A stretch of 64,000 bases of DNA from Anaerolineae bacterium (GCA_025055175.1 JANWYT010000002.1:124001-188000); one strand, 5' to 3'; positions 8,645 through 17,654 are shown, numbered from the stretch's first letter. Program-made: numbers and translations. Notes: generated by a model not told the origin, from the letters alone.

Positions 8645-9443
8645 ACAAGCGCTCATCCCACCGCTGGGCTATCCTGTGCGCCTGACGGATTACGATCCCG
8701 AATACGCAGGCAGCATGAGCAAAGAGGAGGCTGCCGAGCGTACCGAGGAGTACAAGGCGCGCATCGCTCAGCGCCAAGAAGTCCTTTATGCGCAAGGCAA
8801 GTACAGCCTGCTGGTCATCTTCCAAGCGATGGACGCAGCGGGCAAGGATAGCGCTATTCGTCACGTCTTCAGCGGTGTGAATCCCCAGGGTATTCGCGTG
8901 GCCAACTTCAAAGCGCCAGCAGCGCATGAGCTGGCCCACGATTTTCTGTGGCGCGTCCATGCTCAAGTGCCGCCAAGAGGGATGATTGGTGTCTTCAACC
9001 GCAGCCACTATGAAGATGTGCTAATCGTGCGCGTGAATCAGCTCGTCCCCGAAGATGTTTGGCGCAAGCGCTACGACCACATCAACGCTTTTGAACGTCT
9101 CCTGCACGACAGCGGCACGCACATTCTGAAATTCTATCTGCATATCAGCAAAGATGAGCAGAAGAAGCAGCTCCAAGAGCGCCTGAACGACCCTAGCAAG
9201 CATTGGAAGTTCTCCATCGGCGATCTACCAGTGCGCCAGCAGTGGGACGAGTACATGCGCGCTTACGAAGACGTCTTTGCTCGCTGCAGCACGCTTTACG
9301 CGCCCTGGCACATCGTCCCTGCCAACAAACGCTGGTATCGCACTTACGTCATCGCCAAGACAATCGCCGAGGCGTTAGACGCTATGCCGCTGCGCTATCC
9401 TGAACCTGAGCCTGGCCTGGATCAAGTCGTCATCGCGGATTAG
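8637..9443 (+). CDS. ppk2: Polyphosphate kinase 2 family protein
   Basis: PPK2 enzymes move phosphate between polyphosphate and nucleotides, mostly phosphorylating AMP, ADP or GDP. This 268-residue form is a single domain. VIFQAMDAAGKDSAI holds the Walker A loop, VFNRSHYEDVLIVRV the Walker B and lid Arg, and KFYLHISKDEQKKQLQERL and YVIAKTIAEAL complete the usual pattern. The SHYEDVL form resembles class III enzymes, which can phosphorylate both AMP and ADP; that subclass call is tentative. I chose ATG 8637 because GAGGAG stands about ten bases before it. An in-frame ATG at 8619 sits on that ribosome site. The last bases overlap the convergent glycosyltransferase gene by four. Confidence 0.93.
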   Translation: MAEQALIPPLGYPVRLTDYDPEYAGSMSKEEAAERTEEYKARIAQRQEVLYAQGKYSLLVIFQAMDAAGKDSAIRHVFSGVNPQGIRVANFKAPAAHELAHDFLWRVHAQVPPRGMIGVFNRSHYEDVLIVRVNQLVPEDVWRKRYDHINAFERLLHDSGTHILKFYLHISKDEQKKQLQERLNDPSKHWKFSIGDLPVRQQWDEYMRAYEDVFARCSTLYAPWHIVPANKRWYRTYVIAKTIAEALDAMPLRYPEPEPGLDQVVIAD

Positions 9444-10630
9444 CGACGAGCGACGCGGCGCGCTGCGTCCAGCACCTCGCCTAGCCCAATGTCGCGCACG
9501 CAAGGATGGAACTGCGGATCGTCGTCGGCCCAATCCAAGACGCGGCAGGGACGGCAAGCGATGGTACTGGTGAGGACAGCGTGGCGTGTGCGCGGCCCCC
9601 AGGGCGCGAACTCCTGCGGGTCTGCTGGGCCAAACAGAGCGACAGTGGGCGCGCCAACAGCAGCTGCTAGGTGCAGCGGCCCGCTATCTGGCCCAAGCAC
9701 GACGGCGCAGCGGGCGAACAGTGCCGCGAGCTGGCCTATCTTCAGCGCGCCGACCGTGGTGTAGGTCTTGTGGTGAGCAGCGTTCTGAATGTGATCGACC
9801 AGTGAGCGCTCGCGCTCTGTGCCAGTGAAGATGACTCGCGCTCCAAGCTGTTCCGTCAGCGTGTCAGCGACGACAGCCCAACGCTCGGTGTCCCATTGCT
9901 TGACCCACGTGCCAGCACCAGGGTGGATGGCAACCAGGCGCTGATCGTGTAGGCGATACTGACGAAGTAGCTCGGTCACGTCATCCGCATCTTGTGGAGC
10001 GACGTGCAGGCCGAAGGGTATCTCTGAGTCAGGGATGAAGCCTGTCCAGCGCTCCACCAGTCGCATGTTCTGGCGCACGGCGTGGCTAGCAGGTGCAAAG
10101 GGCATGGCTTCGGTCAAAAAGGGCATTACGTCAGGTAGATCGTAGCCGATGCGCTGGCGGATACCGCTCAGATAGGCCAGCATAGCTCCCCACCAGTGAT
10201 CCGCACGCATGATGATGGCTGTCTCATAGCCGACGAGGCGCAGTTGGTGCGCCACTTTCAGCAGATGGGTGTAGGGCTGAATGAGCGACTCTTTAGGTAC
10301 GTTGCGGTTGAAGCCGGGAAAGTCGGTCGTCAGCACGCGATCAACAGCGGGCAGATGAGCCAGCACAGCAGCAGAGCTGGGCGAAGCCAAGACGTGAAGC
10401 TCTAAGTTGGGCCTGCTCTGCCTAAGGGCTAGCATGGCCGGAGTAGCTAGAATCATGTCTCCCAGGTGATCGGGGCGGATGAGCAGGACGCGATTTTTGG
10501 CGGTTTGTGAGGCGATGGGCAGGCGCGCGGCACCGTGAATGAATGCGCGGCGCAGGCGATGACGCGGCGAATCGGCGTGAAAGGCGCGTGCCATGAGCTG
10601 ATTACGCTGAGCTATGGCGTCTCTGTCCAT
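9440..10630 (-). CDS. Glycosyltransferase family 9 (heptosyltransferase-like)
   Basis: GT9 enzymes transfer heptose or other sugars to surface glycans from the cytoplasmic face. The 396 residues show RPDHLGDMILATPAMLALR, IHPGAGTWVKQWDTERW and LGPDSGPLHLAAAVGAPTVALFGPADP, the hallmark donor-binding region of the family. The frame stays open further upstream into the preceding gene, but ATG 10630 has GAGGTG five bases before it and gives a normal length, so I use it. It then overlaps the upstream glycosyltransferase gene by 29 bases. It is the last gene of the glycan operon. Donor and acceptor are unknown. In a non-LPS phylum the product is probably a surface or exported polysaccharide. Confidence 0.88.
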   Translation of the reverse strand: MDRDAIAQRNQLMARAFHADSPRHRLRRAFIHGAARLPIASQTAKNRVLLIRPDHLGDMILATPAMLALRQSRPNLELHVLASPSSAAVLAHLPAVDRVLTTDFPGFNRNVPKESLIQPYTHLLKVAHQLRLVGYETAIIMRADHWWGAMLAYLSGIRQRIGYDLPDVMPFLTEAMPFAPASHAVRQNMRLVERWTGFIPDSEIPFGLHVAPQDADDVTELLRQYRLHDQRLVAIHPGAGTWVKQWDTERWAVVADTLTEQLGARVIFTGTERERSLVDHIQNAAHHKTYTTVGALKIGQLAALFARCAVVLGPDSGPLHLAAAVGAPTVALFGPADPQEFAPWGPRTRHAVLTSTIACRPCRVLDWADDDPQFHPCVRDIGLGEVLDAARRVARR

Positions 10631-11825
10631 ACTGCACCTCGGCATAGATAGCCAGTAGGCGAGGAATGAGGCGCGGCCAGTCGTAAGCTTCTGCGACGGC
10701 AGCGCGCGCTTGCTGGCCCAGGGCTGCACGGCGTTCAGGGTTGTCCAGCAGACTTTGCACAGCCTGAGCGAAGCTGCAGGCGTCATCAGCCAAGAGCATG
10801 GCAGCACGGGCCTGCTCTGAGAGGCCGCTTGCTGCCGTTGATGTGGCTACGATAGCGCAGCCGCAGGCCATCGCTTCTAGCAATTTGAGTCGCGTGCCGC
10901 TGCCCATGCGCAGCGGAGCAACGTAGACCTGGGCGGCACGCAGGTAGGGCGTCACCGAATCGACCCAGCCCGTCAGGCTCACGCGACCACGCTGAGCCAA
11001 AGTCTGTAGGCGCGGCGTAGGCTTTTGCCCGACGATGACCAAGTGGGCCTGGGGTAGGCGCGGCAGTATCGTCTTGTGAAACCAGAGCATGGCGTCAACA
11101 TTAGGTCGATAGTCCATCTTGCCTGTGAAGACTAGCGCGTGTGCGGGCAGCTGGGCGTGTTCCTTTGCCTGGTAGTCCTGGACGAAGATTCCGCTAGGCA
11201 GGACGAAGGTCTTGCCGTCGTTGCGATAAGCTCGTAGGACGGTTTGATCTTCGACGCTGACGGCGATCACGCCGTCGGCCATGCGGCATAGCGCACCTTC
11301 GTAGTTTACGATGCGCTGTGCCTGAATCCACGAATATAAGGCAGCGGGCCAGCGCACGGGCTGAGCGCGTTCAATGCGGGCCATCATGGCCTGTAAGTCG
11401 GCTTCGGCGTTGAAGGTGTCGAAAATGATTTGGGCTTGAGGCGCGGCGCGGCGGGCCTGAGGCATATACAAGCCGATTTCAATGCCTTCAAATTGAATCA
11501 GATCGTAAGGCTGGCGCAATAGCTCTGCCAATCTCGCTTCAAAAACAGGGCTGTAGAGCCTGCAGGCGATGTCGGCCCGATTAGACAACAGCAGGTCGCG
11601 CAGGCGCTGCGTGTGGTGGCGCGGCGGCGGGGAAGGCACGGTCACGATAGCTCGGCAGAGGTGAGCCAGCGGTGTCTGCGTGGGGTCAGGTGTGCCGTCG
11701 TGGAAGCTGAGCAGTGTGAGGTCGTGGCCTGCGTGGGCCAGACCCTGAATAATCCCATAAGCACGCAGTGCGCCACCCGACGCAGGCGGGTAGGGTAGGC
11801 TGCTAGTGACGATCAGGGTGCGCAT
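10602..11825 (-). CDS. Glycosyltransferase family 4
   Basis: This is a 407-residue GT-B enzyme. The N terminus SSLPYPPASGGALRAYGI is the acceptor-side glycine-rich loop typical of GT4, and YVAPLRMGSGTRLKLLEAMACG is the donor-binding E-x7-E-like region. It resembles sugar transferases found with exopolysaccharide loci. It starts 21 bases after the upstream GT4 and overlaps the downstream GT9 by 29 bases, so the three transferases are very probably made together. The sugar specificity cannot be read from the sequence. Confidence 0.9.
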   Translation of the reverse strand: MRTLIVTSSLPYPPASGGALRAYGIIQGLAHAGHDLTLLSFHDGTPDPTQTPLAHLCRAIVTVPSPPPRHHTQRLRDLLLSNRADIACRLYSPVFEARLAELLRQPYDLIQFEGIEIGLYMPQARRAAPQAQIIFDTFNAEADLQAMMARIERAQPVRWPAALYSWIQAQRIVNYEGALCRMADGVIAVSVEDQTVLRAYRNDGKTFVLPSGIFVQDYQAKEHAQLPAHALVFTGKMDYRPNVDAMLWFHKTILPRLPQAHLVIVGQKPTPRLQTLAQRGRVSLTGWVDSVTPYLRAAQVYVAPLRMGSGTRLKLLEAMACGCAIVATSTAASGLSEQARAAMLLADDACSFAQAVQSLLDNPERRAALGQQARAAVAEAYDWPRLIPRLLAIYAEVQYGQRRHSSA

Positions 11826-11846
11826 AAGCCTCGTTTCTTGTAGGCG

Positions 11847-12968
11847 CTAAGCTGATTGGCCCAGGGCGGCGCGGTAAACATCTAAAGCCGTGCGTGCGCA
11901 GGCTTCCCAGGTGAAGGCACTGGCGCGCCGAGTAGCTGCAGCTTGCTGTTCAGCGCGCCAGGCATTGTCGTGTAAGCCACGATGGATTGCAGTGGCAATA
12001 CTAGCATCGTCTTCAGGATCGACCAGCAAGCCCACCTGGCCTACGATTTCTGGCAGAGAGGAGCGATTGCTGACGATAGGGACGACGCCACAGGCCATGC
12101 CCTCTAGAGCAGGCAGGCCAAAGCCCTCGTAGAACGACACAGTCAGGTTGAGCAGAGCGCCGTTGTAGAGGGCGGGCAAATGCTCATCAGGGACAGAGTC
12201 AAGCCACAACACGCGCTTCCCCAGGCCGATCGCGTCGCACTCGGCGCGCAAGTCGTCGTAGTGCCAGCCTCGACGTCCTACCAAGACGAGTGGTGGCAAA
12301 TCCGCATGTGTCAGCAGCAACTCACGATAGGCGCGCAGCAGGGCAGGGATGTTCTTGCGCGGCTCCCATGTGCCGACATGCAGCAGGTAACTCGGCGACA
12401 ACCCGTAGCCTGCCAAAATAGGCGCAATCCGAGCGGCGGGCAGAGGCTTATACTGCTCCCCTACTCCCAAAAGATGGACAGTGATTTTTTCTGGAGGGAC
12501 ATTCAGCATGGCTATCAGGTCGTGCCGCGTCGAGTCGCTGTCGGCCAAGATGTGCCGAGCCTGAGCTACAGCAGCGCGAATTTGGCCATTGTAATAGCGG
12601 CGGCTCTCGGTGGTCAAATACTGCGGGTAGTGCAAGAAAGTCAGGTCGTGAACGGTGATAATGTGGACGCGGGCGGCGCGGTAGGGCGGGATAAAATCGA
12701 CGCTGTGGAACAGGTCAAGCCTACGCGGCGCGAGTTCTATGCTGAGCGCCAGACGCTCCAGACGATGATGAGCAGGCGTCCATAAATCAGCGCGCCTAAA
12801 ACGTTGAGTGAGCGTCTCTGGCGCGCCGCGCCGATGGAAGATAGTGTAGTCATTGTGCGCGTCTAATTGCTCTAGGGCGCGGATCAGGCGGCGGACGTAG
12901 GTGCTTATTCCGCCATCGCGGTAGTAGGGCAGGCGTGCGTCGATGCCGATGTGTGCCATGCGCTGCAT
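11847..12968 (-). CDS. Glycosyltransferase family 4 (mannosyltransferase-like)
   Basis: This 373-residue GT4 enzyme starts with GIDARLPYYRDGGISTYVRRL, a form common in mannosyl- and rhamnosyltransferases of polysaccharide loci. It contains LHVGTWEPRKNIPALLRAY and the donor site SFYEGFGLPALEGMACGVVP with the E-x7-E pair. I use ATG 12968 because it overlaps the upstream stop as TAATG, a clear coupling signal. ATG codons at 12977 and 12959 are possible alternatives. It is the middle gene of the operon. Confidence 0.9.
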   Translation of the reverse strand: MQRMAHIGIDARLPYYRDGGISTYVRRLIRALEQLDAHNDYTIFHRRGAPETLTQRFRRADLWTPAHHRLERLALSIELAPRRLDLFHSVDFIPPYRAARVHIITVHDLTFLHYPQYLTTESRRYYNGQIRAAVAQARHILADSDSTRHDLIAMLNVPPEKITVHLLGVGEQYKPLPAARIAPILAGYGLSPSYLLHVGTWEPRKNIPALLRAYRELLLTHADLPPLVLVGRRGWHYDDLRAECDAIGLGKRVLWLDSVPDEHLPALYNGALLNLTVSFYEGFGLPALEGMACGVVPIVSNRSSLPEIVGQVGLLVDPEDDASIATAIHRGLHDNAWRAEQQAAATRRASAFTWEACARTALDVYRAALGQSA

Positions 12969-13771
12969 TATAGCCACTTGGCGCGCAGCGTGTCTATACG
13001 GCCTGTGCGCTGGAAGGACTCGATCAGGCTGTCTAGGGCGTTGCGTAGGGCAGGCTGATCCAGCCGCGTGGCGACGACATAAGGATTATGCGTGACGTAG
13101 ATGGCGTGTGCAGGACATGTTCGGCCCAACTTCTTGGACTGTCTGGCGTGTAGGAAATAGGTCGTCGCTTCAACTAGGGCCGCGTCAGCCTGGCTCAGAC
13201 ACAAGGCGTCCAGAGCGTGCGTGGGTAGTTCGTAAGGCATGATGTCGAAATCAGCGATACGCCTAGCCCACTTGCGCGCCTCCGTGTCGGCGTCACTGCC
13301 ATACTGATAGGCCAGGCGTAGGCCGACGATAGCCGCCATAGCATCTAGAGGGCGTTCGGCGCGACTGACCAGCAGCAAGCCATTATCGTAGTAGGGACGT
13401 GTGTAGGCGACCTCAGCGGTGCGAGCGGGGTTGTAGACCAGGGCGCTGATGAGGACGTCTACTTGTACAGTCTTGAGCGCGTCGTAGAGGCCGTCAAAGC
13501 TGAGCGGCACGAAGCGCGCTTCGACGCCGAGGGCTTCTGCCAAAGCCAGACCTAAGTCTACATCGAAGCCGACCAGCTGGCCATCTTGCCAGCTGGCGAA
13601 GGGCGGATAGCTGGCGTCAATGCCAATCCGTAAGACTCCGCTGGCGATTAGACGGCGGGCTTCGTCTCGTTGCCGTGCAGCGTCATCTCTCGGCCAAGCC
13701 AGCACAATGACTAGAATTAAGAAGGCCAGCGTGGGCCAGCGCAGGCGTCTCAGCGTGGGGCGGGCAACCAT
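12968..13771 (-). CDS. Membrane-anchored family 3 solute-binding protein
   Basis: This 267-residue protein has an N-terminal helix (about residues 13-27) and no lipobox, so it is probably tethered outside the cell. The periplasmic-binding type 2 domain begins at GVLRIGIDASYPPFASW, with LVGFDVDLGLALAEALGV and FDGLYDALKTVQVDVLISAL as amino-acid-binding-protein signatures. The usual partner permease and ATPase are absent. Instead it sits between glycosyltransferases and a glycosidase-like gene, coupled on both sides (22-base overlap upstream, TAATG downstream). It may sense or bind a ligand for glycan synthesis, or have been recruited as an orphan receptor. The frame is open further upstream, but that part lies inside the neighbouring gene. 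Confidence 0.87.
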   Translation of the reverse strand: MVARPTLRRLRWPTLAFLILVIVLAWPRDDAARQRDEARRLIASGVLRIGIDASYPPFASWQDGQLVGFDVDLGLALAEALGVEARFVPLSFDGLYDALKTVQVDVLISALVYNPARTAEVAYTRPYYDNGLLLVSRAERPLDAMAAIVGLRLAYQYGSDADTEARKWARRIADFDIMPYELPTHALDALCLSQADAALVEATTYFLHARQSKKLGRTCPAHAIYVTHNPYVVATRLDQPALRNALDSLIESFQRTGRIDTLRAKWL

Positions 13772-14898
13772 CGGACGACGCTCATGGGCTGGCCCTGAGC
13801 ATAGTCGCGCAGAGCGTAGTAGATGGGCAGAGGTTGAAATAGAGTCGTAGCCATCGCGAAATGATCTGGATAGGCATAGTAGGGCGTTGGAAAGCGGAAG
13901 ACCCACAGGCAATGGTAGCGCAGCCAATCCCAGGACTCTCCCAAGCGCAGACTGTCCAGCGTGTATTGAATGCGCAGAGAGGGGCTGACAGCTTTCGTCC
14001 AGCGCGGATGATCGTTCCAGCCCGACTCGGTGATGGCGATAGGCAACGGAGCGCTGCGCTGGAGGATGGCGTGTAGCAATTCCACGCGGCGGAAATTGAG
14101 CCTGTCGGGGCTGGGTGGCTCATCGGCAGGGGCGGTGAAGCCATAGGTGTGGACGGCCAACATATCCATGTGCTGGGCAGCGCCTGCTTCCAACATTTGC
14201 TCTAGGTAGATGAGGTCGTCCATGCCGTGCGGACTGCCCGGTGGCTCGCGGGTGGGAGCGAGCGCGCCGCCCAGAATGGAGACGCTAGGGGCTGCCTGTC
14301 GGATGAGTGGAGCAGCGACAGCCAGCAATTCAGCGTATTCGGCAGGGCTGACGGGACGATAACCCCATTCATAATCCAGGTTCGGCTCATTCCAGAGGAT
14401 AATCCCTGCCAGAAGGTGATGATAGCGCACAGCGAATTGCGCCGCAAAACGCCCAAAGGCAGCATATGACTGACGAGGCAGGCTGTTAAAAGTGCTAATT
14501 TGACCTGTGGACGCAGGACGCGCCCATTCTGGTACGAAGCCCATGCGGGCCAAGACGCGCAGCCCCTGGTTTTCGGCGTGGCGCATGATGAAATCGGCGC
14601 GCTGCCAGTTGAATTGACCTGCGCTCGGTTCAAAGTAGGCCCAGGGGAAGAATTCGACGATGGTCGAAGCGCCCATCTGGCGGATCATCTCCAGGCTGCG
14701 CTGAATTTTCCAGTCGTAAACCTCGTCAATTAGGCGCGTATGCAGACAGAGTTTAGGCTTGGTCGTGCTGACCTGCTGCGGCTCACCCAGGATGGCGCGC
14801 GCACGCGGCGGCACAAGGCTGCTCAGCAACCAAACCAGCAGCGCAAGGCGCAGCCCCCAAGTGATCCACAACAGAGCAGAGCGCAGGCGTGATTTCAT
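13750..14898 (-). CDS. Anchored TIM-barrel protein, clan A glycosidase-like
   Basis: This protein of about 382 residues has a basic N terminus and one hydrophobic helix (about residues 8-27), then a barrel similar to GH5/GH39-type glycosidases. IILWNEPNLDYEW carries the expected Asn-Glu acid/base pair after strand 4, and IAITESGWNDHPRW the candidate nucleophile Glu after strand 7. SLEMIRQMGASTIVEFFPWAYFEP and FNWQRADFIMRHAENQGLRV are typical early barrel strands. Both catalytic carboxylates appear to be present, so it may act on an exported glycan. It is the first gene of the minus-strand operon. ATG 14931 is an alternative start; neither start has a clear ribosome site, and I prefer 14898 because it gives a standard anchor. 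Confidence 0.78.
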   Translation of the reverse strand: MKSRLRSALLWITWGLRLALLVWLLSSLVPPRARAILGEPQQVSTTKPKLCLHTRLIDEVYDWKIQRSLEMIRQMGASTIVEFFPWAYFEPSAGQFNWQRADFIMRHAENQGLRVLARMGFVPEWARPASTGQISTFNSLPRQSYAAFGRFAAQFAVRYHHLLAGIILWNEPNLDYEWGYRPVSPAEYAELLAVAAPLIRQAAPSVSILGGALAPTREPPGSPHGMDDLIYLEQMLEAGAAQHMDMLAVHTYGFTAPADEPPSPDRLNFRRVELLHAILQRSAPLPIAITESGWNDHPRWTKAVSPSLRIQYTLDSLRLGESWDWLRYHCLWVFRFPTPYYAYPDHFAMATTLFQPLPIYYALRDYAQGQPMSVVRWLPAPR

Positions 14899-15052
14899 GA
14901 TGAATCGAACAATCAACGATGCTTGCAGCATAGCACAGACTCAGGCCACGAGAAAATGGGGGTTTAGATCGAGCCTTAAAGCTAGCTTAAAGAGCTGGGC
15001 ATTTTGTGATCCTACAATGGGGGTAGATTGGTCTTTATGAGGAGTTGAAACC

Positions 15053-16894
15053 ATGAAACGTCTAACACTGTGGATGGTGATTTTGCCTTTGGTATTGACT
15101 GCCTGTGGTGGCAGCTCTGAGCAATCCAATGCTCCAGTAGGCAACACCGGCGGGGTACAGCCTCGCCCTGGCTACGAAATTTTTGACGTGAACGGCGCTG
15201 TGCCGCGTCCACAGAACGCCGTTGAAATCTATGTGGGCTACTCGCCAGAAGCTCACACCTACATGCCAGAGCTGATTCGCCGCTTCAATCAGCTCTCAGC
15301 AGAAGGTAAGAACCCTCTGACGGGCGCAGCGCTTGGCTCAAACGAACGTCCAATTTATGTCTGGGGGACGCAGCCTAAGGCTGGTGGCTCTAGCGGCACG
15401 ATGGCTCAGGGTGTCTTCAACGCTGTGGTCGCCCCTGCGAACGAGAACGTCTACAAGCCGACGATCTTCATCCCTTCAACGGTCAAATGGCTAGCGTGGG
15501 TGAATTTTCAGACGCGGCGCGAGATATTCAAGATAGACGATGCCAAGCCTATTGCACCCTCTCCGGTTATCTTGGGCATTTGGGAAGAGCGTTTGAAGCA
15601 GCTGGAGCGCATGACGGGCAAGAGTCGTGATGAGATTGGCTGGGCCGATATTCTGCGTGTGCTGGAAAATGGCTGGAATGAGGGACGCAGAGCAGTCTTT
15701 TATGGCCACGCTGATCCACGCCACAGCTCTACCGGCCTTTCAGCGACGGTCAGCGAGTTCTACGCTTGTGCGCGTCGAGAAGGTTTCGCGAGCCGTGTCT
15801 TGACAGTCGACGCGGTTGACGATCAAGAGACCCAGGAGTGTATGCGCGATTTGCAAGGGCTAGTGCGCCATTACGCTCGTCGCACAGAGGACTTCCTCAA
15901 CTACTTCGGCCAAGGGCCAGATTATCTGGATATGCTGGCGCTGGAGGAGGTTGATCTAATCTGTATCAACATGGGAGCGGTGCAAGGCGATGAGCAGTGC
16001 CTCAAGCCACAGGGTGGCAATCTGGTGGCTCTCTATCCCAGCGAGGGCATTCTGTGGCACGACCGAGCAGCTGCCATCGTGCAGTACGACGCAGCTCAGG
16101 GTGGCTGGACGACGCAAGAGCAACGCGAAGCGGCACGGGTCTTCATCGATTTTCTGCTGACTGTGCCGAGCCAGGAATACATCATGACTTTTGGCTTCCG
16201 TCCAGCTAATCCAGCTGTGCCGCTGGCATTTCCAATTGTAGAAGCGAATGGCATACAGACGGATATTCGCGCACCGCAACTCGATTTGCCCAGCATTGAG
16301 ACAATCAACGCTATTCAGCAGAGCTGGTCGCTGGTCAAGAAGCAGGCTGATGTTATGATCCTGATCGACGTGAGCGGCAGCATGAATGAGGAAGACAAGA
16401 TTGGTCAGGCGCGCGCGGCCGCGCGCGCCTTCGTGGAGAACCTAGAGACTAACAATCGCGTCGGCCTAATGGTCTTCAGCAGTACGCTGCGCGAGCTTGT
16501 GCCGCTGGACTTGCTGGAGAGCAACAAACAGGAACTGCTGCGCAACATTGATAACCTGGTAGCTGACGGTGGTACTGAGCTGTTCCTGTCTGTCGTTGAG
16601 ACGATGAACATCATGAACCGCCTGAGCGACGAGAGTCGCCGCGCGCGGGCCGTCGTCCTGCTCAGCGATGGTGAGGACACAGGCAGCAGAGGCACAACCC
16701 TCAACGACGCAGTGCGTGCGGTTTCAGCTAGCCGCAACTCGCTCAACCCTGTCATCCTGGTGCCGCTGGCCTATGGCAAGGATGCCAGCATTGTCCAGCT
16801 CAATGCCCTGGCTGATGCCAGCAAGACGCGCGTCCTCAGTGGCACGCCAGAGAACATCGGCAATCTACTACGCTTGCTAAGCAGCTACTTCTAG
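15053..16894 (+). CDS. Lipoprotein: solute-binding domain fused to VWA domain
   Basis: This 613-residue protein starts behind AGGAG with a lipoprotein signal (lipobox LTAC, Cys22). Residues of about 55-400 resemble an extracellular type 2 solute-binding protein (IYVGYSPEAHTYMPELIRRF, a central body, then FLLTVPSQEYIMTFGFRP). From about residue 430 follows a von Willebrand A domain: DVSGSM with Asp439 is an intact MIDAS metal site, and LLSDGEDTG fits the later metal-binding loop. It would sit on the outer face of the membrane and bind a ligand or partner protein with a metal-dependent site. No ABC permease is adjacent. A 24-base perfect palindrome lies inside the VWA coding region. Confidence 0.9.
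   Translation: MKRLTLWMVILPLVLTACGGSSEQSNAPVGNTGGVQPRPGYEIFDVNGAVPRPQNAVEIYVGYSPEAHTYMPELIRRFNQLSAEGKNPLTGAALGSNERPIYVWGTQPKAGGSSGTMAQGVFNAVVAPANENVYKPTIFIPSTVKWLAWVNFQTRREIFKIDDAKPIAPSPVILGIWEERLKQLERMTGKSRDEIGWADILRVLENGWNEGRRAVFYGHADPRHSSTGLSATVSEFYACARREGFASRVLTVDAVDDQETQECMRDLQGLVRHYARRTEDFLNYFGQGPDYLDMLALEEVDLICINMGAVQGDEQCLKPQGGNLVALYPSEGILWHDRAAAIVQYDAAQGGWTTQEQREAARVFIDFLLTVPSQEYIMTFGFRPANPAVPLAFPIVEANGIQTDIRAPQLDLPSIETINAIQQSWSLVKKQADVMILIDVSGSMNEEDKIGQARAAARAFVENLETNNRVGLMVFSSTLRELVPLDLLESNKQELLRNIDNLVADGGTELFLSVVETMNIMNRLSDESRRARAVVLLSDGEDTGSRGTTLNDAVRAVSASRNSLNPVILVPLAYGKDASIVQLNALADASKTRVLSGTPENIGNLLRLLSSYF
16407..16430. repeat. 24-base perfect GC palindrome inside the VWA gene
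   Basis: The 24 bases are identical on both strands and consist almost only of alternating G and C around a central GGCC. They encode part of an Ala/Arg-rich helix (Q-A-R-A-A-A-R-A-F) just after the MIDAS motif. A coding origin (GCG/CGC codons for Ala-Arg runs) explains it without any regulatory role. Confidence 0.9.
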
Positions 16895-16920
16895 GACGCT
16901 TCTCGTCAGGAGCGCAGAGG

Positions 16921-17583
16921 TCAGTTGCGGATTTCAAAGCTGGCGCTGGCCTCTGCTCTACCATTAACGAGCAGCTCAGCTGTCCAGCTCCCTGCTTGAA
17001 AAGTCACATCGCTGCTGCGCATGGGGATGGCAATACAGCGACGTAGCTCATCGCGCGGAGCTGTCCAGGACGACTGAAAGACGCGCTGGCGGTTATACAG
17101 CCAGTTGACGGTGAAATTTGTACCAGCCTTCAGATTGATGGCTAGTGCAGTCATGTAAATGATGCGCGTGTTGGCCTGGGTGTAGTACTGCTGGTGCGTC
17201 TCAAAGCAGTCGTCTGATGGATTGACGTAGCCAGCCATGCCGATCTGCATGAAGCGCATTTGGTCATCGGTGATGTTGAGCATTTCCAGGGACATTGCGC
17301 CACCTTCGACGACGGCCAATCGCTCTGAGGGAGTGGGAACTTGGTTGGCGCGCACGGTGGCTAGGATAAGGCTGGTGTAATCACGGTAGCGCTGACCATC
17401 GGAGTCGGCAGCTTGGATGGTGGCGTCGGCCTGGATGCGCTGGGCCTGCATGGTCTGGAGCAAGGCAGCGCTCTCGGTAGGATAGGTCGTCAGGACTTGA
17501 CGCATGGCATCCTGCTCTGCGCTGTTGCTTTGGCAGGCAACAAGCATGAAAGCCAGAGCCGCGAGATGGAATTTGGAGGCCAT
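16921..17583 (-). CDS. Small lipoprotein, unknown function
   Basis: I do not recognise the family. The 220-residue protein has a lipoprotein signal with lipobox LVAC (Cys17) and starts behind AAGGAG. The region of about 20-80 is Gln/Ala-rich and probably helical. After residue 140 comes a beta-rich domain with aromatic residues (NFTVNWLYNRQRVFQSSWTAP and GSWTAELLVNGRAEASASFE), similar in style to immunoglobulin-like domains that end exported proteins. It converges on the VWA lipoprotein gene and is divergent from the O-antigen-ligase gene. Confidence 0.75.
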   Translation of the reverse strand: MASKFHLAALAFMLVACQSNSAEQDAMRQVLTTYPTESAALLQTMQAQRIQADATIQAADSDGQRYRDYTSLILATVRANQVPTPSERLAVVEGGAMSLEMLNITDDQMRFMQIGMAGYVNPSDDCFETHQQYYTQANTRIIYMTALAINLKAGTNFTVNWLYNRQRVFQSSWTAPRDELRRCIAIPMRSSDVTFQAGSWTAELLVNGRAEASASFEIRN

Positions 17584-17654
17584 TCAATCTCCTTGTCGGC
17601 GCACTTACTGGTTACAATCATACGCTGTGTTCAGTCACCTTCCCAGGATGACTC

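Noticed and set aside
14979-14993. AAGCTAGCTT palindrome before the VWA lipoprotein gene as an operator
   Set aside because: It is only ten bases with no second copy in the window and no regulator gene nearby; chance is sufficient.
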